A DNA stretch of 64,000 nucleotides from Pararhizobium gei (GTDB lineage: Bacteria; Pseudomonadota; Alphaproteobacteria; Rhizobiales; Rhizobiaceae), in NCBI RefSeq assembly GCF_029223885.1, contig NZ_CP119409.1, positions 1,886,001-1,950,000 on the forward strand, written 5' to 3'. Below, in pieces: positions 51,080 to 61,085 of this stretch; the first letter of the stretch is position 1, and every line of letters begins with the position of its first letter. A program made the translations under genes and the position numbers. The notes beneath the pieces are model-generated. The model was given only the letters and a program-made list of their open reading frames with translations. It was not told the DNA's origin and did no database searches.

Positions 51080-51109
51080 AAGCCGCCGATGAACCCCGGC
51101 GGCTTTTTT
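51080..51109 (+). terminator. Intrinsic terminator
   Basis: AGCCGCCG and CGGCGGCT with an 8-base loop, followed by six T. It is oriented rightward and closes whatever is transcribed from the left. Also close to the end of the leftward cargo genes. Confidence 0.8.
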
Positions 51110-51157
51110 CGTTTTGGTCACCCGACGGGCAATTTTGAAACGAAGAAGTCCCGCCAT

Positions 51158-51337
51158 TTAATGATCCCGGCGTTCTTTATCCTGCCCGAGCCGCATAGCC
51201 CTGAGAACATCGGTTTTCCGTTTACGCTCCTTTTCGCGTGCTTCTTCGTGTTTAAGCGTTGCCGCTTTAGACGCTTCGAAATCACCTCTTGGGGACGATC
51301 CTCTAGGCCTGCGCTTTGCGTGTTCCTGATCGCTCAT
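51158..51337 (-). CDS. Small basic charged protein coupled to receiver protein
   Basis: 59 residues (MSDQEHAKRRPRGSSPRGDF, then KHEEAREKERKRKTDVLRAM), extremely rich in Arg, Lys and Glu and probably one charged helix. The ATG overlaps the stop of the receiver-domain gene (ATGA), so the two are made together. It might bind nucleic acid or the partner protein; no family is recognised. Confidence 0.55.
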   Translation of the reverse strand: MSDQEHAKRRPRGSSPRGDFEASKAATLKHEEAREKERKRKTDVLRAMRLGQDKERRDH

Positions 51338-51948
51338 ACCGCTTTCTCCATACTGTCGTAGAATTCCCGTTCCAACATCAACTCGTTGACCAACTCGCAC
51401 AACCGCCGTTCATCAAATGGCTTGTTCAGCCACGCAACGCCGCCGAAGGATGCCGAAACACTTTCCTGAGAAGAGGCGGTGCAGATAATAATTGGAACAC
51501 CTCGGGCCCGTAGAACCGCCATAACGTCGGAACAGTCGCCATCTTTCAACTGGAAGTCCAAAACAGCCAGGGACGGAATGTTGGACGTGAGCCACTTGAT
51601 TGCGTCGCCCCGCGAGTGACAAGCCTCGACCTTGAACCCCGCTGTCTGGAGACTCTGCTCCACGTCGAGCGCGATAAACGGCTCGTCTTCCAGCACCAGT
51701 ATCCTTCCCACACAAACAGGCACGGCATTCACCGCCATTTCCCGGGTGAGCGCGATGAAAAGATCTGGTCCACCGTAATCGGCCGACTTCGCCAGTCTGA
51801 CCGCAATGCCAATGGCCATTTTTCCGTCATCGCCTGAAATCGCGCGTTGATGCTCCGCGCACCATCGGTGGACGGCGGCAACTACGGCGTCAGCTCGGGG
51901 CTCTTCAAGGTAAAGTAAATCTAAGAGAGACACTGTGCTCTGCTCCAC
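51334..51948 (-). CDS. Receiver-domain (response regulator) protein without output domain
   Basis: 204 residues from a GTG. Residues 82-195 form a CheY-like receiver: LVLEDEPFIAL with acidic pocket Glu87/Asp88, phospho-acceptor Asp131 in AVLDFQLKDG, Thr157 in IICTASS and Lys176 in LNKPFDE. The first 75 residues are a separate helical domain (DAVVAAVHRWCAEHQRAISG) I cannot place. There is no DNA-binding output domain and no histidine kinase in the prophage, so it presumably connects to a host phosphorelay. Confidence 0.8.
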   Translation of the reverse strand: MEQSTVSLLDLLYLEEPRADAVVAAVHRWCAEHQRAISGDDGKMAIGIAVRLAKSADYGGPDLFIALTREMAVNAVPVCVGRILVLEDEPFIALDVEQSLQTAGFKVEACHSRGDAIKWLTSNIPSLAVLDFQLKDGDCSDVMAVLRARGVPIIICTASSQESVSASFGGVAWLNKPFDERRLCELVNELMLEREFYDSMEKAV

Positions 51949-52146
51949 TAATTGGGCAAGAGCGGATCGTCTCTCAAACAGTCACGGCCGGGGTCGAATG
52001 GGCGTAGTGGGACTGGTGTCGTTATAATACACCTCTGCAGGCATCTGACCATCAATTAATTTAATATCGATGTTGCTAAGTGCGGGGTGGGGCTTGGCAG
52101 GGGACCATCATTCCATCTCCGGCACTTCGCCATGCCGGCCTCAGCT

Positions 52147-52419
52147 TCAGATCCGGTCATCGGCGGCGCCAGGCAGTTCTCGCCCGATTTGCTCTATCAA
52201 TGCCGTTACAACCTGATGTTTGGTGGAGATGCCCGCCTTATCTCTCGACATCAATAGCGCGGCATATCGCGTCTGCACCTCTTTGATGGTGATATTGCCA
52301 GCAATCCATTCCTCGATCCAACTCAAAAACGCCGGGTCGGTCTCTACGTGAAAGCCGTGCGCAATTTTGTGGTCAGCGGACCTTTGCCATCGTTCCCGTC
52401 GCGCATCCGGTGTCGTCAT
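52147..52419 (-). CDS. Small helical protein resembling VbhA-type antitoxins
   Basis: 90 residues. The central part (RRERWQRSADHKIAHG, then DPAFLSWIEEWIAGNITIKE) has the order of VbhA-like Fic antitoxins: a helix ending in Gly, a Pro-containing turn, and the W/G-x-I-x-x-x-E-V/A segment. The inhibitory Ser/Thr-x-x-x-Glu motif is not conserved, and no Fic gene is in the window. The similarity is weak. GGGA lies 7 bases before the ATG. Confidence 0.5.
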   Translation of the reverse strand: MTTPDARRERWQRSADHKIAHGFHVETDPAFLSWIEEWIAGNITIKEVQTRYAALLMSRDKAGISTKHQVVTALIEQIGRELPGAADDRI

Positions 52420-52535
52420 TTCAATTCCCAACCAAAAGACAGATATATCCTGCCTAAAGTCCGAATACGGGCGACGGTGCCAATAGGTTCCCCTCGTCGT
52501 CCTTGTCGAATGCTGCCAGAACGATCAGTTTTCCT

Positions 52536-52931
52536 TTAGCGCTCATCGTCCTCTTTGCCTCCTTTTACGATTGAGAAAGCCGGGGCAGTCGGTGTCTTCA
52601 CGACTGTAAAAATCGACTGTAAGCATTCCTTGGCCCCATTAACAAAACGATCATCTTCTGCCAGAGGCGGTTCTCTCGATGTGCGAAACTCTTCAATCTT
52701 CTCCAGAGCCATTCCAAGGAATTTTATTTTGGTCTCGTCGTTAATCAGATCGGAAAGCATGCTGCAGGCGATCCGCTGTGCCAACACTTCACCCTCCAGC
52801 CGTTGCATGCGCTTTTGAAAATCGTCAATTAAGAAATTCACTGCGTCGATGGGATCAGTAAAGGACGGCATCTGCATCTTCCTTATCGCAATCGCGCTTG
52901 TGTCTTTTAGGTCCTGACGGCACAGTCTCAT
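52536..52931 (-). CDS. Cargo protein, unknown
   Basis: 131 residues, helical (NFLIDDFQKRMQRLEGEVLA, TKIKFLGMALEKIEEFRTSR), with an acidic C-terminus. The ATG overlaps the stop codon of the gene before it, a translational coupling that decides the start against a longer frame. No domain is recognised. Confidence 0.6.
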   Translation of the reverse strand: MRLCRQDLKDTSAIAIRKMQMPSFTDPIDAVNFLIDDFQKRMQRLEGEVLAQRIACSMLSDLINDETKIKFLGMALEKIEEFRTSREPPLAEDDRFVNGAKECLQSIFTVVKTPTAPAFSIVKGGKEDDER

Positions 52932-53272
52932 CTCTTGGAGTAGTTTCTCATTTCCCCGATCAAAGTCGAGACTTGCTGGAAGGTCATGTGATCCGCCGAC
53001 CATACAACTTTGGAAGATTGGCGGGCAGATAAGGGCTTGTGAGTTTTCCCACTGAAAGTTTCCCATCCAGTCGTCTCGCCTGTATCCAGATCCATTACAG
53101 CGTCAATTGTGTAGTGCGGAGGTTCGATATCGGCATTGAGGCAAACGCGCACTTGGGCGTCACCAAGTGACCTTTCGCAGTCGTGGACTTGCGCCAGGAC
53201 CAAGCGAACGTACTCCACTGGCAAAGTGTCCTTTAGGGTGCGCAACGTCGTGCCATTTGGGCGCCAGGCCAT
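52928..53272 (-). CDS. Cargo protein, unknown, first gene of coupled pair next to attR
   Basis: 114 residues from the ATG at 53272 (MAWRPNGTTLRTLKDTLPVE); AGGAAACGG precedes it. Beta-rich in the middle (YTIDAVMDLDTGETTGWETF). It is the gene nearest to attR and forms a two-gene unit with the 131-residue gene after it. Unknown function. Confidence 0.6.
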   Translation of the reverse strand: MAWRPNGTTLRTLKDTLPVEYVRLVLAQVHDCERSLGDAQVRVCLNADIEPPHYTIDAVMDLDTGETTGWETFSGKTHKPLSARQSSKVVWSADHMTFQQVSTLIGEMRNYSKR

Positions 53273-53430
53273 TTCCGTTTCCTGATTTCCCGCAAGCTTA
53301 TAGGAAAGGTCGGTGCCGCGCGACAGGCAGGCTGTCAAAATTCAAACTGAGACAACACCCAAATCCGGGAGACAGGGTGAGGGAACCGTTTCGGGTTACT
53401 CAATATAATCAAGGGTGGTTTGGGGAGGCT

Positions 53431-53445
53431 AGGTGAGGGGTTTTC
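53431..53445. promoter_or_regulatory. Candidate integrase arm-type site, P side
   Basis: AGGTGAGGGGTTTTC, 14 of 15 identical to the site at 7701-7715 beside attL. A shorter copy, GGTGAGGGA, is at 53376-53384. It stands about 70 bases from the attR core. Confidence 0.55.
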
Positions 53446-53513
53446 GAGATCGTCAAAAACGGCTGAAAGCCTTATGGCGCAAGGCATTGCGGCGAGTTTA
53501 GAAAGGGAGTATT

Positions 53514-53529
53514 TGGTGGGCGATGACGG
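53514..53529. repeat. attR core within tRNA-Val
   Basis: TGGTGGGCGATGACGG, identical to attL. Here it is the 3' end of an intact tRNA-Val gene, which shows that the tRNA side of the junction is on the right and that the phage copy restored the gene. Confidence 0.92.
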
Positions 53530-53589
53530 ACTCGAACCGCCGACATCCTCGGTGTAAACGAGGCGCTCTACCAACTGAGCTAATCGCCC
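53514..53589 (-). tRNA. tRNA-Val(TAC)
   Basis: 76 bases on the minus strand including encoded CCA. Acceptor stem GGGCGAT/ATCGCCC, D-arm GCTCAGTTGGTAGAGC, anticodon stem-loop CCTCG-TTTACAC-CGAGG with anticodon TAC, T-arm GGCGGTTCGAGTCCGTC. Its 3' end is the phage attachment site. Confidence 0.96.
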
Positions 53590-53873
53590 TTCGCAAAGCA
53601 GGACGTAATGTCTGCCGCGTCGGTGGCCGTGATCTATGCGTATCGGTGAAAAACCGCAAGGGTGTTTCGCAAGTTTTTTTGCTTTTTTGCGCCGCGCTGG
53701 TCCGGCGCGTGGGGCGGGCGGAGACAGTGTCCTGTGGAAAAACAAGTGCCGGCGGAAAGTTGCACGGTGCCTTGCCCATGACGTGACGGGAGGCGAAGAC
53801 CCGCTGGAAGGCGCGGTCTCCTGTTCCTGTGGAAACAATTCCACAGCTGTCATTGTTTTGTCTCCAAACCTGC

Positions 53874-53902
53874 TTGACACTAAAAGACGAACCCCGTAGT
53901 TA
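53874..53902 (+). promoter_or_regulatory. Sigma-70-type promoter of tRNA-Asp genes
   Basis: TTGACA, 17-base spacer, TAGTTA, about 70 bases upstream of the first tRNA-Asp. The rest of the gap between tRNA-Val and tRNA-Asp (53590-53970) shows no gene. Confidence 0.7.
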
Positions 53903-53970
53903 GCCGCTCATCGAAGCGGCAACACCGGTTCGATGAGGATGCGAAAGCATCCGGATCACTTGAAATGACT

Positions 53971-54047
53971 GCGGGTGTAGCTCAGTTGGTTAGAGTGCCG
54001 GCCTGTCACGCCGGAGGTCGCGGGTTCGAGCCCCGTCACTCGCGCCA
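53971..54047 (+). tRNA. tRNA-Asp(GTC), copy 1
   Basis: 77 bases with CCA. Acceptor GCGGGTG/CACTCGC (one G-T pair), anticodon loop CTGTCAC giving GTC, T-arm CGCGGGTTCGAGCCCCG. Confidence 0.97.
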
Positions 54048-54094
54048 TTTCAAGACAGCAGATTTGCTTGGTCCGGATTTTTCCATGAAAATGC

Positions 54095-54171
54095 GCGGGT
54101 GTAGCTCAGTTGGTTAGAGTGCCGGCCTGTCACGCCGGAGGTCGCGGGTTCGAGCCCCGTCACTCGCGCCA
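54095..54171 (+). tRNA. tRNA-Asp(GTC), copy 2
   Basis: Identical to copy 1 over all 77 bases and separated from it by 47 bases; both probably derive from one transcript. Confidence 0.97.
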
Positions 54172-54198
54172 TTTTCACCAGGAACGACCTTCAAACGC

Positions 54199-54462
54199 TC
54201 AGGCGCCGATGGATTGTGACCGCACATAAATATGTGCCTCGATCGCTGCGGCGATGAGATCCAGGCGGGCCAGTTCGGCCGGCTGGCGTCCACGGAAACT
54301 TTCCAGGCAGGTCATGACCGCAAGCTTGTAGCAGGGCCCGCGTTTCTGCGGCCATTGATTGAGAAGCAGGTCCGCCGCTTCCCGGCTGCTGGAAATGCTC
54401 AGCACATCATATCGGCCATTCAGTTCGAGTTGAACGGTTTCAGGCCAGACAATATCGTCCAT
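54199..54462 (-). CDS. DUF982 domain protein
   Basis: 87 residues. WPETVQLELNGRYDVLSISS, EAADLLLNQWPQKRGPCYKL and the ending ARLDLIAAAIEAHIYV follow the DUF982 pattern, a family found almost only in rhizobia and often in many copies. The start is fixed by GGAGG 5 bases before the second ATG. It faces the tRNA genes. Function unknown. Confidence 0.8.
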   Translation of the reverse strand: MDDIVWPETVQLELNGRYDVLSISSSREAADLLLNQWPQKRGPCYKLAVMTCLESFRGRQPAELARLDLIAAAIEAHIYVRSQSIGA

Positions 54463-54928
54463 GGGTTCCTCCATACTGACGCAGATTGTAAATTTTCAAA
54501 CTTGCGCGGCGATGATGCGCGAACTGACATCCGTGCAGATGCGACAGAAAGTGATCCATGCAAATCAGCGATAGCCGCTATGCATCCTGCGTGGGTCGGT
54601 GCTGCGAAAGGCCGGCCGGGATTGGTCGAGGATGCCTCGCGCCTGCCGGTCGGTTCGCGGCAGGCCTTGTAGCGCAGGGCTTTCGAGCAGTTCTCCCCTG
54701 GTACGGCTCTCACTTCCTGTGGGGTTTGACGGCTTTCCGTGAAGATGGTGGCCAGGCCGGGTGTCGCGGCAGGCAGCCTGTCCGGTGAAGTCGCGAGTGA
54801 AAACCGCTTTGAAGGCTTGCACCGCGGCGCTGGCTGCGCTAACCACGGTGGCGTTGCAACATATATTCGGCCTGTGATCCTTTGTTTTTCGCGCCCATCC
54901 AGCGCGCTCACAGGCAGGGACGGATACC
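54463..54928. other. Gap before nuo operon
   Basis: About 465 bases with only shadow-like short frames on both strands. The promoter of the nuo operon is expected in the last 150 bases (an A+T-rich part, GCAACATATATTCG, is at about 54856-54869), but no convincing -35/-10 pair can be chosen. Confidence 0.4.
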
Positions 54929-55294
54929 ATGACAGACCTTCTCGGCTCCTATATTCCGATCGCCATCTTCATCGGCATTTCGCTGGTCATCGGCCTCGCG
55001 CTGCTGATCGCGCCCTTTGCCGTGGCGTTCAAAGCGCCTGACGATGAAAAGCTTTCGGCCTATGAGTGCGGCTTCAATGCGTTCGACGATGCCCGCATGA
55101 AGTTCGACATCCGATTCTACCTTGTGTCGATCCTCTTCATCATCTTCGACCTTGAAGTGGCATTTCTGTTTCCCTGGGCTGTTTCATTCCGTGAAATGGG
55201 ATGGTTCGGTTTCTGGTCGATGATGGCGTTTCTCGGCGTGCTCACCATCGGCTTTATCTATGAATGGAAAAAGGGAGCGCTGGAATGGAACTGA
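54929..55294 (+). CDS. nuoA: NADH-quinone oxidoreductase subunit A
   Basis: 121 residues, three membrane helices ([59 protein letters not shown]). [20 protein letters not shown] is the conserved loop of NuoA/ND3. It is the first gene of the complex I operon, which couples NADH oxidation to proton pumping in the inner membrane. It overlaps nuoB by 10 bases. Confidence 0.97.
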   Translation: MTDLLGSYIPIAIFIGISLVIGLALLIAPFAVAFKAPDDEKLSAYECGFNAFDDARMKFDIRFYLVSILFIIFDLEVAFLFPWAVSFREMGWFGFWSMMAFLGVLTIGFIYEWKKGALEWN

Positions 55295-55863
55295 CATCCG
55301 GCACGACTATGGTTGCTCAGAAGCCGAAGGGCATCATCGATCCTTCCACAGGCAAGCCGATCGGTAGCAACGACAAATATTTCGGCGAAATCAACAACGA
55401 GCTCGCCGACAAGGGTTTTCTGGTTACTTCCACGGACGAGCTGATCAACTGGGCCCGCACGGGCTCGCTGATGTGGATGACCTTCGGCTTGGCTTGTTGC
55501 GCTGTGGAGATGATGCAGATGTCCATGCCGCGCTATGATGCCGAACGATTCGGCTTTGCGCCCCGTGCGTCACCGCGCCAGTCCGACGTCATGATCGTCG
55601 CCGGTACGCTGACCAACAAGATGGCGCCTGCCTTGCGCAAGGTCTATGACCAGATGCCCGAGCCGCGCTACGTCATCTCGATGGGTTCCTGCGCCAATGG
55701 CGGCGGTTACTATCATTATTCCTATTCGGTGGTGCGTGGCTGCGACCGCGTCGTGCCTGTGGATATCTATGTGCCGGGCTGTCCTCCCACGGCAGAGGCT
55801 CTCCTTTACGGGGTGCTCCTGCTGCAGAAGAAGATCCGCCGCACAGGCACGATCGAACGGTAA
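55285..55863 (+). CDS. nuoB: NADH-quinone oxidoreductase subunit B
   Basis: 192 residues. Cysteine ligands of the N2 iron-sulphur cluster are visible in [22 protein letters not shown] and [11 protein letters not shown]. The start overlaps nuoA; an internal ATG at 55309 would also be possible. Peripheral arm subunit next to the quinone site. Confidence 0.97.
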   Translation: MELTSGTTMVAQKPKGIIDPSTGKPIGSNDKYFGEINNELADKGFLVTSTDELINWARTGSLMWMTFGLACCAVEMMQMSMPRYDAERFGFAPRASPRQSDVMIVAGTLTNKMAPALRKVYDQMPEPRYVISMGSCANGGGYYHYSYSVVRGCDRVVPVDIYVPGCPPTAEALLYGVLLLQKKIRRTGTIER

Positions 55864-55880
55864 GGGCAGGGGATCTGAAC

Positions 55881-56486
55881 ATGAGTGAAGCCCTGAACGG
55901 ACTGGCGGCCTATATCCGCGAAACGCGTGGCGCGCTGATTTCCGACGCGACGATCGCATTCGGTGATCTGACGCTGAACGCCACGCCTGCCAATCTGATC
56001 GAACTGCTGACCTTTTTGCGCGATGATGCGCGCTGCGGTTTCATCAGCTTTATCGACATCTGTGGTGTCGACTGGCCGCAGCGCCCGGAACGGTTCGACG
56101 TTGTCTACCATCTCCTGTCGCCCAAGCAGAACCTGCGAATCCGGGTGAAGATTGTCATCGGCGAAGACCAGCCCGTGCCATCAGCATGCGACGTCTATCC
56201 GGGAGCCGACTGGTTCGAGCGGGAAGCCTACGACATGTACGGCATCCTCTTCACCGGCCATCCGGATTTGCGCCGCATTTTGACCGACTACGGTTTTGAA
56301 GGCTATCCTTTGCGCAAGGACTTCCCGACAACCGGTTATGTCGAGGTTCGCTATAACGACGAGGCCAAGCGGGTTGTCTATGAGCCGGTGGCGCTGAAAC
56401 AGGAATTCCGCAACTTTGATTTTATGTCACCCTGGGAGGGAACGGATTACGTTCTGCCAGGGGATGAGAAAGCAAACGCGAAGTGA
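55881..56486 (+). CDS. nuoC: NADH-quinone oxidoreductase subunit C
   Basis: 201 residues. The signature [20 protein letters not shown] followed by [19 protein letters not shown] is the complex I 30-kDa subunit motif. Separate nuoC and nuoD genes, not a fusion as in E. coli. Confidence 0.97.
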   Translation: MSEALNGLAAYIRETRGALISDATIAFGDLTLNATPANLIELLTFLRDDARCGFISFIDICGVDWPQRPERFDVVYHLLSPKQNLRIRVKIVIGEDQPVPSACDVYPGADWFEREAYDMYGILFTGHPDLRRILTDYGFEGYPLRKDFPTTGYVEVRYNDEAKRVVYEPVALKQEFRNFDFMSPWEGTDYVLPGDEKANAK

Positions 56487-56543
56487 CATGGAAGGCCACG
56501 GGCTTGCATCGATGCGAGTTTGCCAGGCTTGGAGCAGGCGCCA

Positions 56544-57734
56544 ATGAACGAACATAACGTCCGGAATTTTAATATCAATTTCGGTCCACAGCATCCGGCA
56601 GCGCACGGCGTGCTGCGTCTCGTACTGGAACTCGACGGTGAAATCGTCGAACGGGTGGACCCTCATATCGGACTGTTGCATCGCGGCACAGAGAAGCTGA
56701 TAGAGACAAAGACGTATCTGCAGGCGGTGCCTTATTTCGATCGGCTGGATTATGTCGCGCCGATGAATCAGGAGCATGCCTTCGCACTGGCAGTTGAAAA
56801 ATTGACCGGAACCGAGGTTCCGATCCGCGGCCAGCTGATCCGCGTGCTCTATTCCGAAATCGGGCGCATCCTGTCGCATCTGCTCAACGTGACGACCCAG
56901 GCCATGGATGTGGGCGCGCTCACGCCGCCGCTTTGGGGGTTCGAAGAGCGCGAGAAGTTGATGGTGTTCTACGAACGCGCATCCGGCTCGCGTATGCATG
57001 CCGCCTATTTCCGGCCGGGCGGCGTTCACCAGGATCTGCCGAGCGAACTGGTCGAGGATATCGGCAAATGGATCGATCCGTTTCTCAAGACCGTCGATGA
57101 CATCGATGAGCTTCTGACGGAAAATCGCATCTTCAAGCAGCGCAATGTCGATATCGGCGTGGTGACGCTGGCCGATGCCTGGGCATGGGGTTTCTCCGGC
57201 GTCATGGTGCGCGGCTCCGGCGCTGCCTGGGATCTGCGTAAATCGCAGCCTTATGAATGTTACGCCGACATGGATTTCGATATTCCGATCGGCAAGAACG
57301 GCGATTGTTACGACCGTTACGTGATCCGCATGATCGAAATGCGCGAATCGGCAAAGATCATGCGCCAATGCGTCGATCGCCTGCTGGACGACGCCAAGAT
57401 CGGGCCGCACTCGTCGCTCGACGGCAAGGTGGTTCCGCCGAAGCGTGGCGAGATGAAGCGCTCGATGGAGGCGCTGATTCACCACTTCAAGCTCTACACT
57501 GAAGGCTATCATGTGCCGGAGGGCGAGGTTTACGCCGCTGTGGAAGCACCCAAAGGTGAATTCGGCGTCTATGTCGTGTCCGACGGAACCAACAAGCCTT
57601 ACCGGTGCAAGATCAGGGCGCCGGGTTACGCCCATCTGCAGGCCATGGATTATATCTGTCGCGGGCACCAGCTGGCCGATGTTTCAGCCATTCTCGGTTC
57701 GCTGGACATCGTCTTCGGCGAGGTGGATCGCTGA
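56544..57734 (+). CDS. nuoD: NADH-quinone oxidoreductase subunit D
   Basis: 396 residues. [20 protein letters not shown] carries the conserved quinone-site His; [20 protein letters not shown] and the C-terminal DPVFGEVDR-like end confirm the 49-kDa subunit. The start is at MNEHNVRNF with GGAG 9 bases upstream. Its stop overlaps a short ORF. Confidence 0.97.
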   Translation: MNEHNVRNFNINFGPQHPAAHGVLRLVLELDGEIVERVDPHIGLLHRGTEKLIETKTYLQAVPYFDRLDYVAPMNQEHAFALAVEKLTGTEVPIRGQLIRVLYSEIGRILSHLLNVTTQAMDVGALTPPLWGFEEREKLMVFYERASGSRMHAAYFRPGGVHQDLPSELVEDIGKWIDPFLKTVDDIDELLTENRIFKQRNVDIGVVTLADAWAWGFSGVMVRGSGAAWDLRKSQPYECYADMDFDIPIGKNGDCYDRYVIRMIEMRESAKIMRQCVDRLLDDAKIGPHSSLDGKVVPPKRGEMKRSMEALIHHFKLYTEGYHVPEGEVYAAVEAPKGEFGVYVVSDGTNKPYRCKIRAPGYAHLQAMDYICRGHQLADVSAILGSLDIVFGEVDR

Positions 57735-57904
57735 TGCTCGAACGCTCCGTCGCTGCCCGTCGTTTCGTTATCCAGACGCTGGACCGCCTGATGGCGCAGT
57801 CGTCGTCCGGCGCCTCGTTTTCCGCCGCGGCCGATCGCCGCGATCTACATTCCTCCGGTGTCGACCTGCTGTTCAGCAGCATGCGAACCGGCTCGAAAAA
57901 CTGA
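57734..57904 (+). CDS. Small conserved ORF between nuoD and nuoE
   Basis: 56 residues ([20 protein letters not shown]) rich in Ser, Ala and Arg. The ATG overlaps the nuoD stop. Short ORFs at this place are a habit of rhizobial nuo operons; no complex I role is known to me. Confidence 0.6.
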   Translation: MLERSVAARRFVIQTLDRLMAQSSSGASFSAAADRRDLHSSGVDLLFSSMRTGSKN

Positions 57905-57920
57905 ATAAGGTGCGGGAAGA

Positions 57921-58808
57921 ATGTCCGTTCGTCGACTAGCCGAGGAAAATGTCCAGCCGCAGCGCTTTGCCTTTAACGAGGGCAATGCCAGTTGGGCGCA
58001 GGCAACGATCAATAAATATCCCAAAGGCCGCGAGCAGTCCGCGGTTATTCCGCTGTTGATGCGGGCGCAGGAGCAGGACGGCTGGGTCACCAAGGCGGCG
58101 ATCGAAAGCATTGCCGACATGCTGAGCATGCCGTATATCCGCGTGCTGGAGGTTGCGACCTTCTACACGCAGTTCCAGCTGAAACCGGTTGGCACCCGCG
58201 CCCATGTGCAGGTCTGCGGAACCACGCCTTGCATGCTGCGCGGCTCCGAGGAACTGATCAGCCTCTGCAAGCAGCGCATCCATTCACAGCCGCTGACGCC
58301 CAATGCGGCAGGCACGCTGTCCTGGGAAGAGGTCGAGTGTCAGGGCGCCTGCGTCAATGCACCGATGGTCATGATCTTCAAGGATACGTTCGAGGATCTG
58401 ACGGTAGAGCGGCTCGAACAGATTATCGACAGCTTCGAAGCAGGCAAGGGTGTGGACATCGTGCCAGGCCCGCAGATCGAGCGTGTGTTTTCGGCGCCAA
58501 TCGGCGGCTTGACGACATTGACGGAAGAGCCGAAGCCGCAGCGCAACCAGGTGACGGAAGCGCCGGTACCGGTTGCAGAGGCAGATGGCGCAAGCGTTCC
58601 GCCGACCAATGCCGGTCGTGCGAAACCGGATGCGCCCGAAGCCGATCCGACCGTCAAAACGCCTGTGACGGCCAAGGGCGAGGCGGCAGCCAACACGAAG
58701 AAGACCGGCGCGGAAACCAAGGATGCAGGACCGGTCGATACGCCGGAGGGCGGCCCGAAGACGGACCTGACGGCGGGCGCGAAGACGCCGTCACCGGAGA
58801 CGAAATAA
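57921..58808 (+). CDS. nuoE: NADH-quinone oxidoreductase subunit E
   Basis: 295 residues. The first 190 are the thioredoxin-like 24-kDa subunit with [2Fe-2S] ligands in CGTTPCMLRGSEEL and VECQGACVNAPM. The last 100 residues are a Pro/Thr/Lys/Glu-rich disordered tail. In some alphaproteobacteria the tail ends in a helix-hairpin-helix domain; here that domain is in a separate gene after nuoF. Confidence 0.96.
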   Translation: MSVRRLAEENVQPQRFAFNEGNASWAQATINKYPKGREQSAVIPLLMRAQEQDGWVTKAAIESIADMLSMPYIRVLEVATFYTQFQLKPVGTRAHVQVCGTTPCMLRGSEELISLCKQRIHSQPLTPNAAGTLSWEEVECQGACVNAPMVMIFKDTFEDLTVERLEQIIDSFEAGKGVDIVPGPQIERVFSAPIGGLTTLTEEPKPQRNQVTEAPVPVAEADGASVPPTNAGRAKPDAPEADPTVKTPVTAKGEAAANTKKTGAETKDAGPVDTPEGGPKTDLTAGAKTPSPETK

Positions 58809-58983
58809 AGACGAAGGTCGGAGCTTCGGGGAGCGGTTCCCTGTGCAGATGCTCTGGCCAGTGGCTGTGAAGCCGGGTACATCATGGTCTTTGGGCGCGA
58901 AGCGCGCGAAGGCTGACGGACTGATACAGGACTGACCCGTTCAAGATCGGGTTTACATTCTCGAAGAACCGGCGGAATAAGCC

Positions 58984-60288
<1,305 letters not shown>

Positions 60289-60293
60289 GAGAC

Positions 60294-60974
60294 ATGGCAA
60301 CGCCGGAAAAGGAAGCGGGCAAAGGAGCAGGGGCAGGTCATGCCGATCCTTTGGCTGACGCCCCGGCCGGTGGAGGCGCGTCGGGAACGAATCCTTTCGG
60401 GATGTCGGAGTGGCTGAGAACCATGCCGAACGGGCAAATCCATCCGCTGATGCAACATCCGGTGGCGGCCATGGCGGCGGCGACCGCGATCGGTCTGGAC
60501 ATTACCGGCCGGATCGCCGGCTTCATGCTCGAGGCTATGCAGGGTTTGTCGCGGCCGCAGCAAAAGGCCGATGAGGCCGAGGACGGACATCTATCCGGCG
60601 AAGTTTCTGAAACCGTTGAGGAAACAAAGCCTGTTCAGGTTTTAGAGGCTGAAAAGGCTTCCGAACCCGCGGCGGAACTGGTCGAAGCTGCTCCTGTGCC
60701 GGCTTATGTTGTAAAGACCGAAAAGCCGGTGCGCGGTAAGGCGACAACGAGAACGGCGGGCTCGAAGAAACCGAAAGTCGACGATTTGAAAAAGATCGGC
60801 GGCATCGGCCCCAAGCTCGAGCAGGTGCTGAATGGCAAGGGGGTAAGGTCCTACCGGGACATCGCAGCCTGGACTGAAGCTGATGTTCAGCGGTTTGACG
60901 GCGAACTCGGTTTCGGCGGGCGGATCGTCCGGGACAACTGGGTCGAGCAGGCGAAAGTCCTGCTGAAGGGCTGA
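60294..60974 (+). CDS. Helix-hairpin-helix protein within nuo operon
   Basis: 226 residues. The N-terminal half has low complexity with a hydrophobic segment (MAAATAIGLDITGRIAGFML). The last 65 residues are a helix-hairpin-helix-type domain: DDLKKIGGIGPKLEQVLNGK, then SYRDIAAWTEADVQRF and GRIVRDNWVEQAKVL. The same domain is found fused to NuoE or as a separate protein in alphaproteobacterial nuo operons. An assembly or accessory role is inferred from position only. Confidence 0.75.
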   Translation: MATPEKEAGKGAGAGHADPLADAPAGGGASGTNPFGMSEWLRTMPNGQIHPLMQHPVAAMAAATAIGLDITGRIAGFMLEAMQGLSRPQQKADEAEDGHLSGEVSETVEETKPVQVLEAEKASEPAAELVEAAPVPAYVVKTEKPVRGKATTRTAGSKKPKVDDLKKIGGIGPKLEQVLNGKGVRSYRDIAAWTEADVQRFDGELGFGGRIVRDNWVEQAKVLLKG

Positions 60975-61085
60975 AAGTGAGTTTCGAGCGGGGACCCGGC
61001 GGTTCTCGTTCAACAGGTGAGCGTGCCTTTATAATATCTGTTTGCCGCTTTGGCTGGCGAATGAACGACAGGATTGAGTACGAAG

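Larger units (their letters stand above)
7618..53529. mobile_element. Temperate HK97-type siphovirus prophage integrated at tRNA-Val
   Basis: The element is bounded by identical 16-bp copies of TGGTGGGCGATGACGG, one of which is the 3' end of tRNA-Val(TAC). The integrase lies next to the left copy. Inside are, in order, early and regulatory genes, a replication module, an antiterminator-like gene, and full head, tail, lysis and tail-fibre modules, followed by cargo at the right end. The head genes follow HK97 order. All core modules needed for an active phage are present and intact; the only obvious damage is an IS630 insertion at 49620-50776 and a doubtful frame between 23436 and 24010. Confidence 0.92.

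Noticed and set aside
50114..51361. 415-codon rightward frame crossing the IS630 right end
   Set aside because: It runs in the third frame of the transposase and through the IS end; no motif, no ribosome site, composition typical of a shadow.
53523..53786. ORFs over tRNA-Val
   Set aside because: They cross a structured tRNA gene and have no ribosome sites; purely accidental frames.
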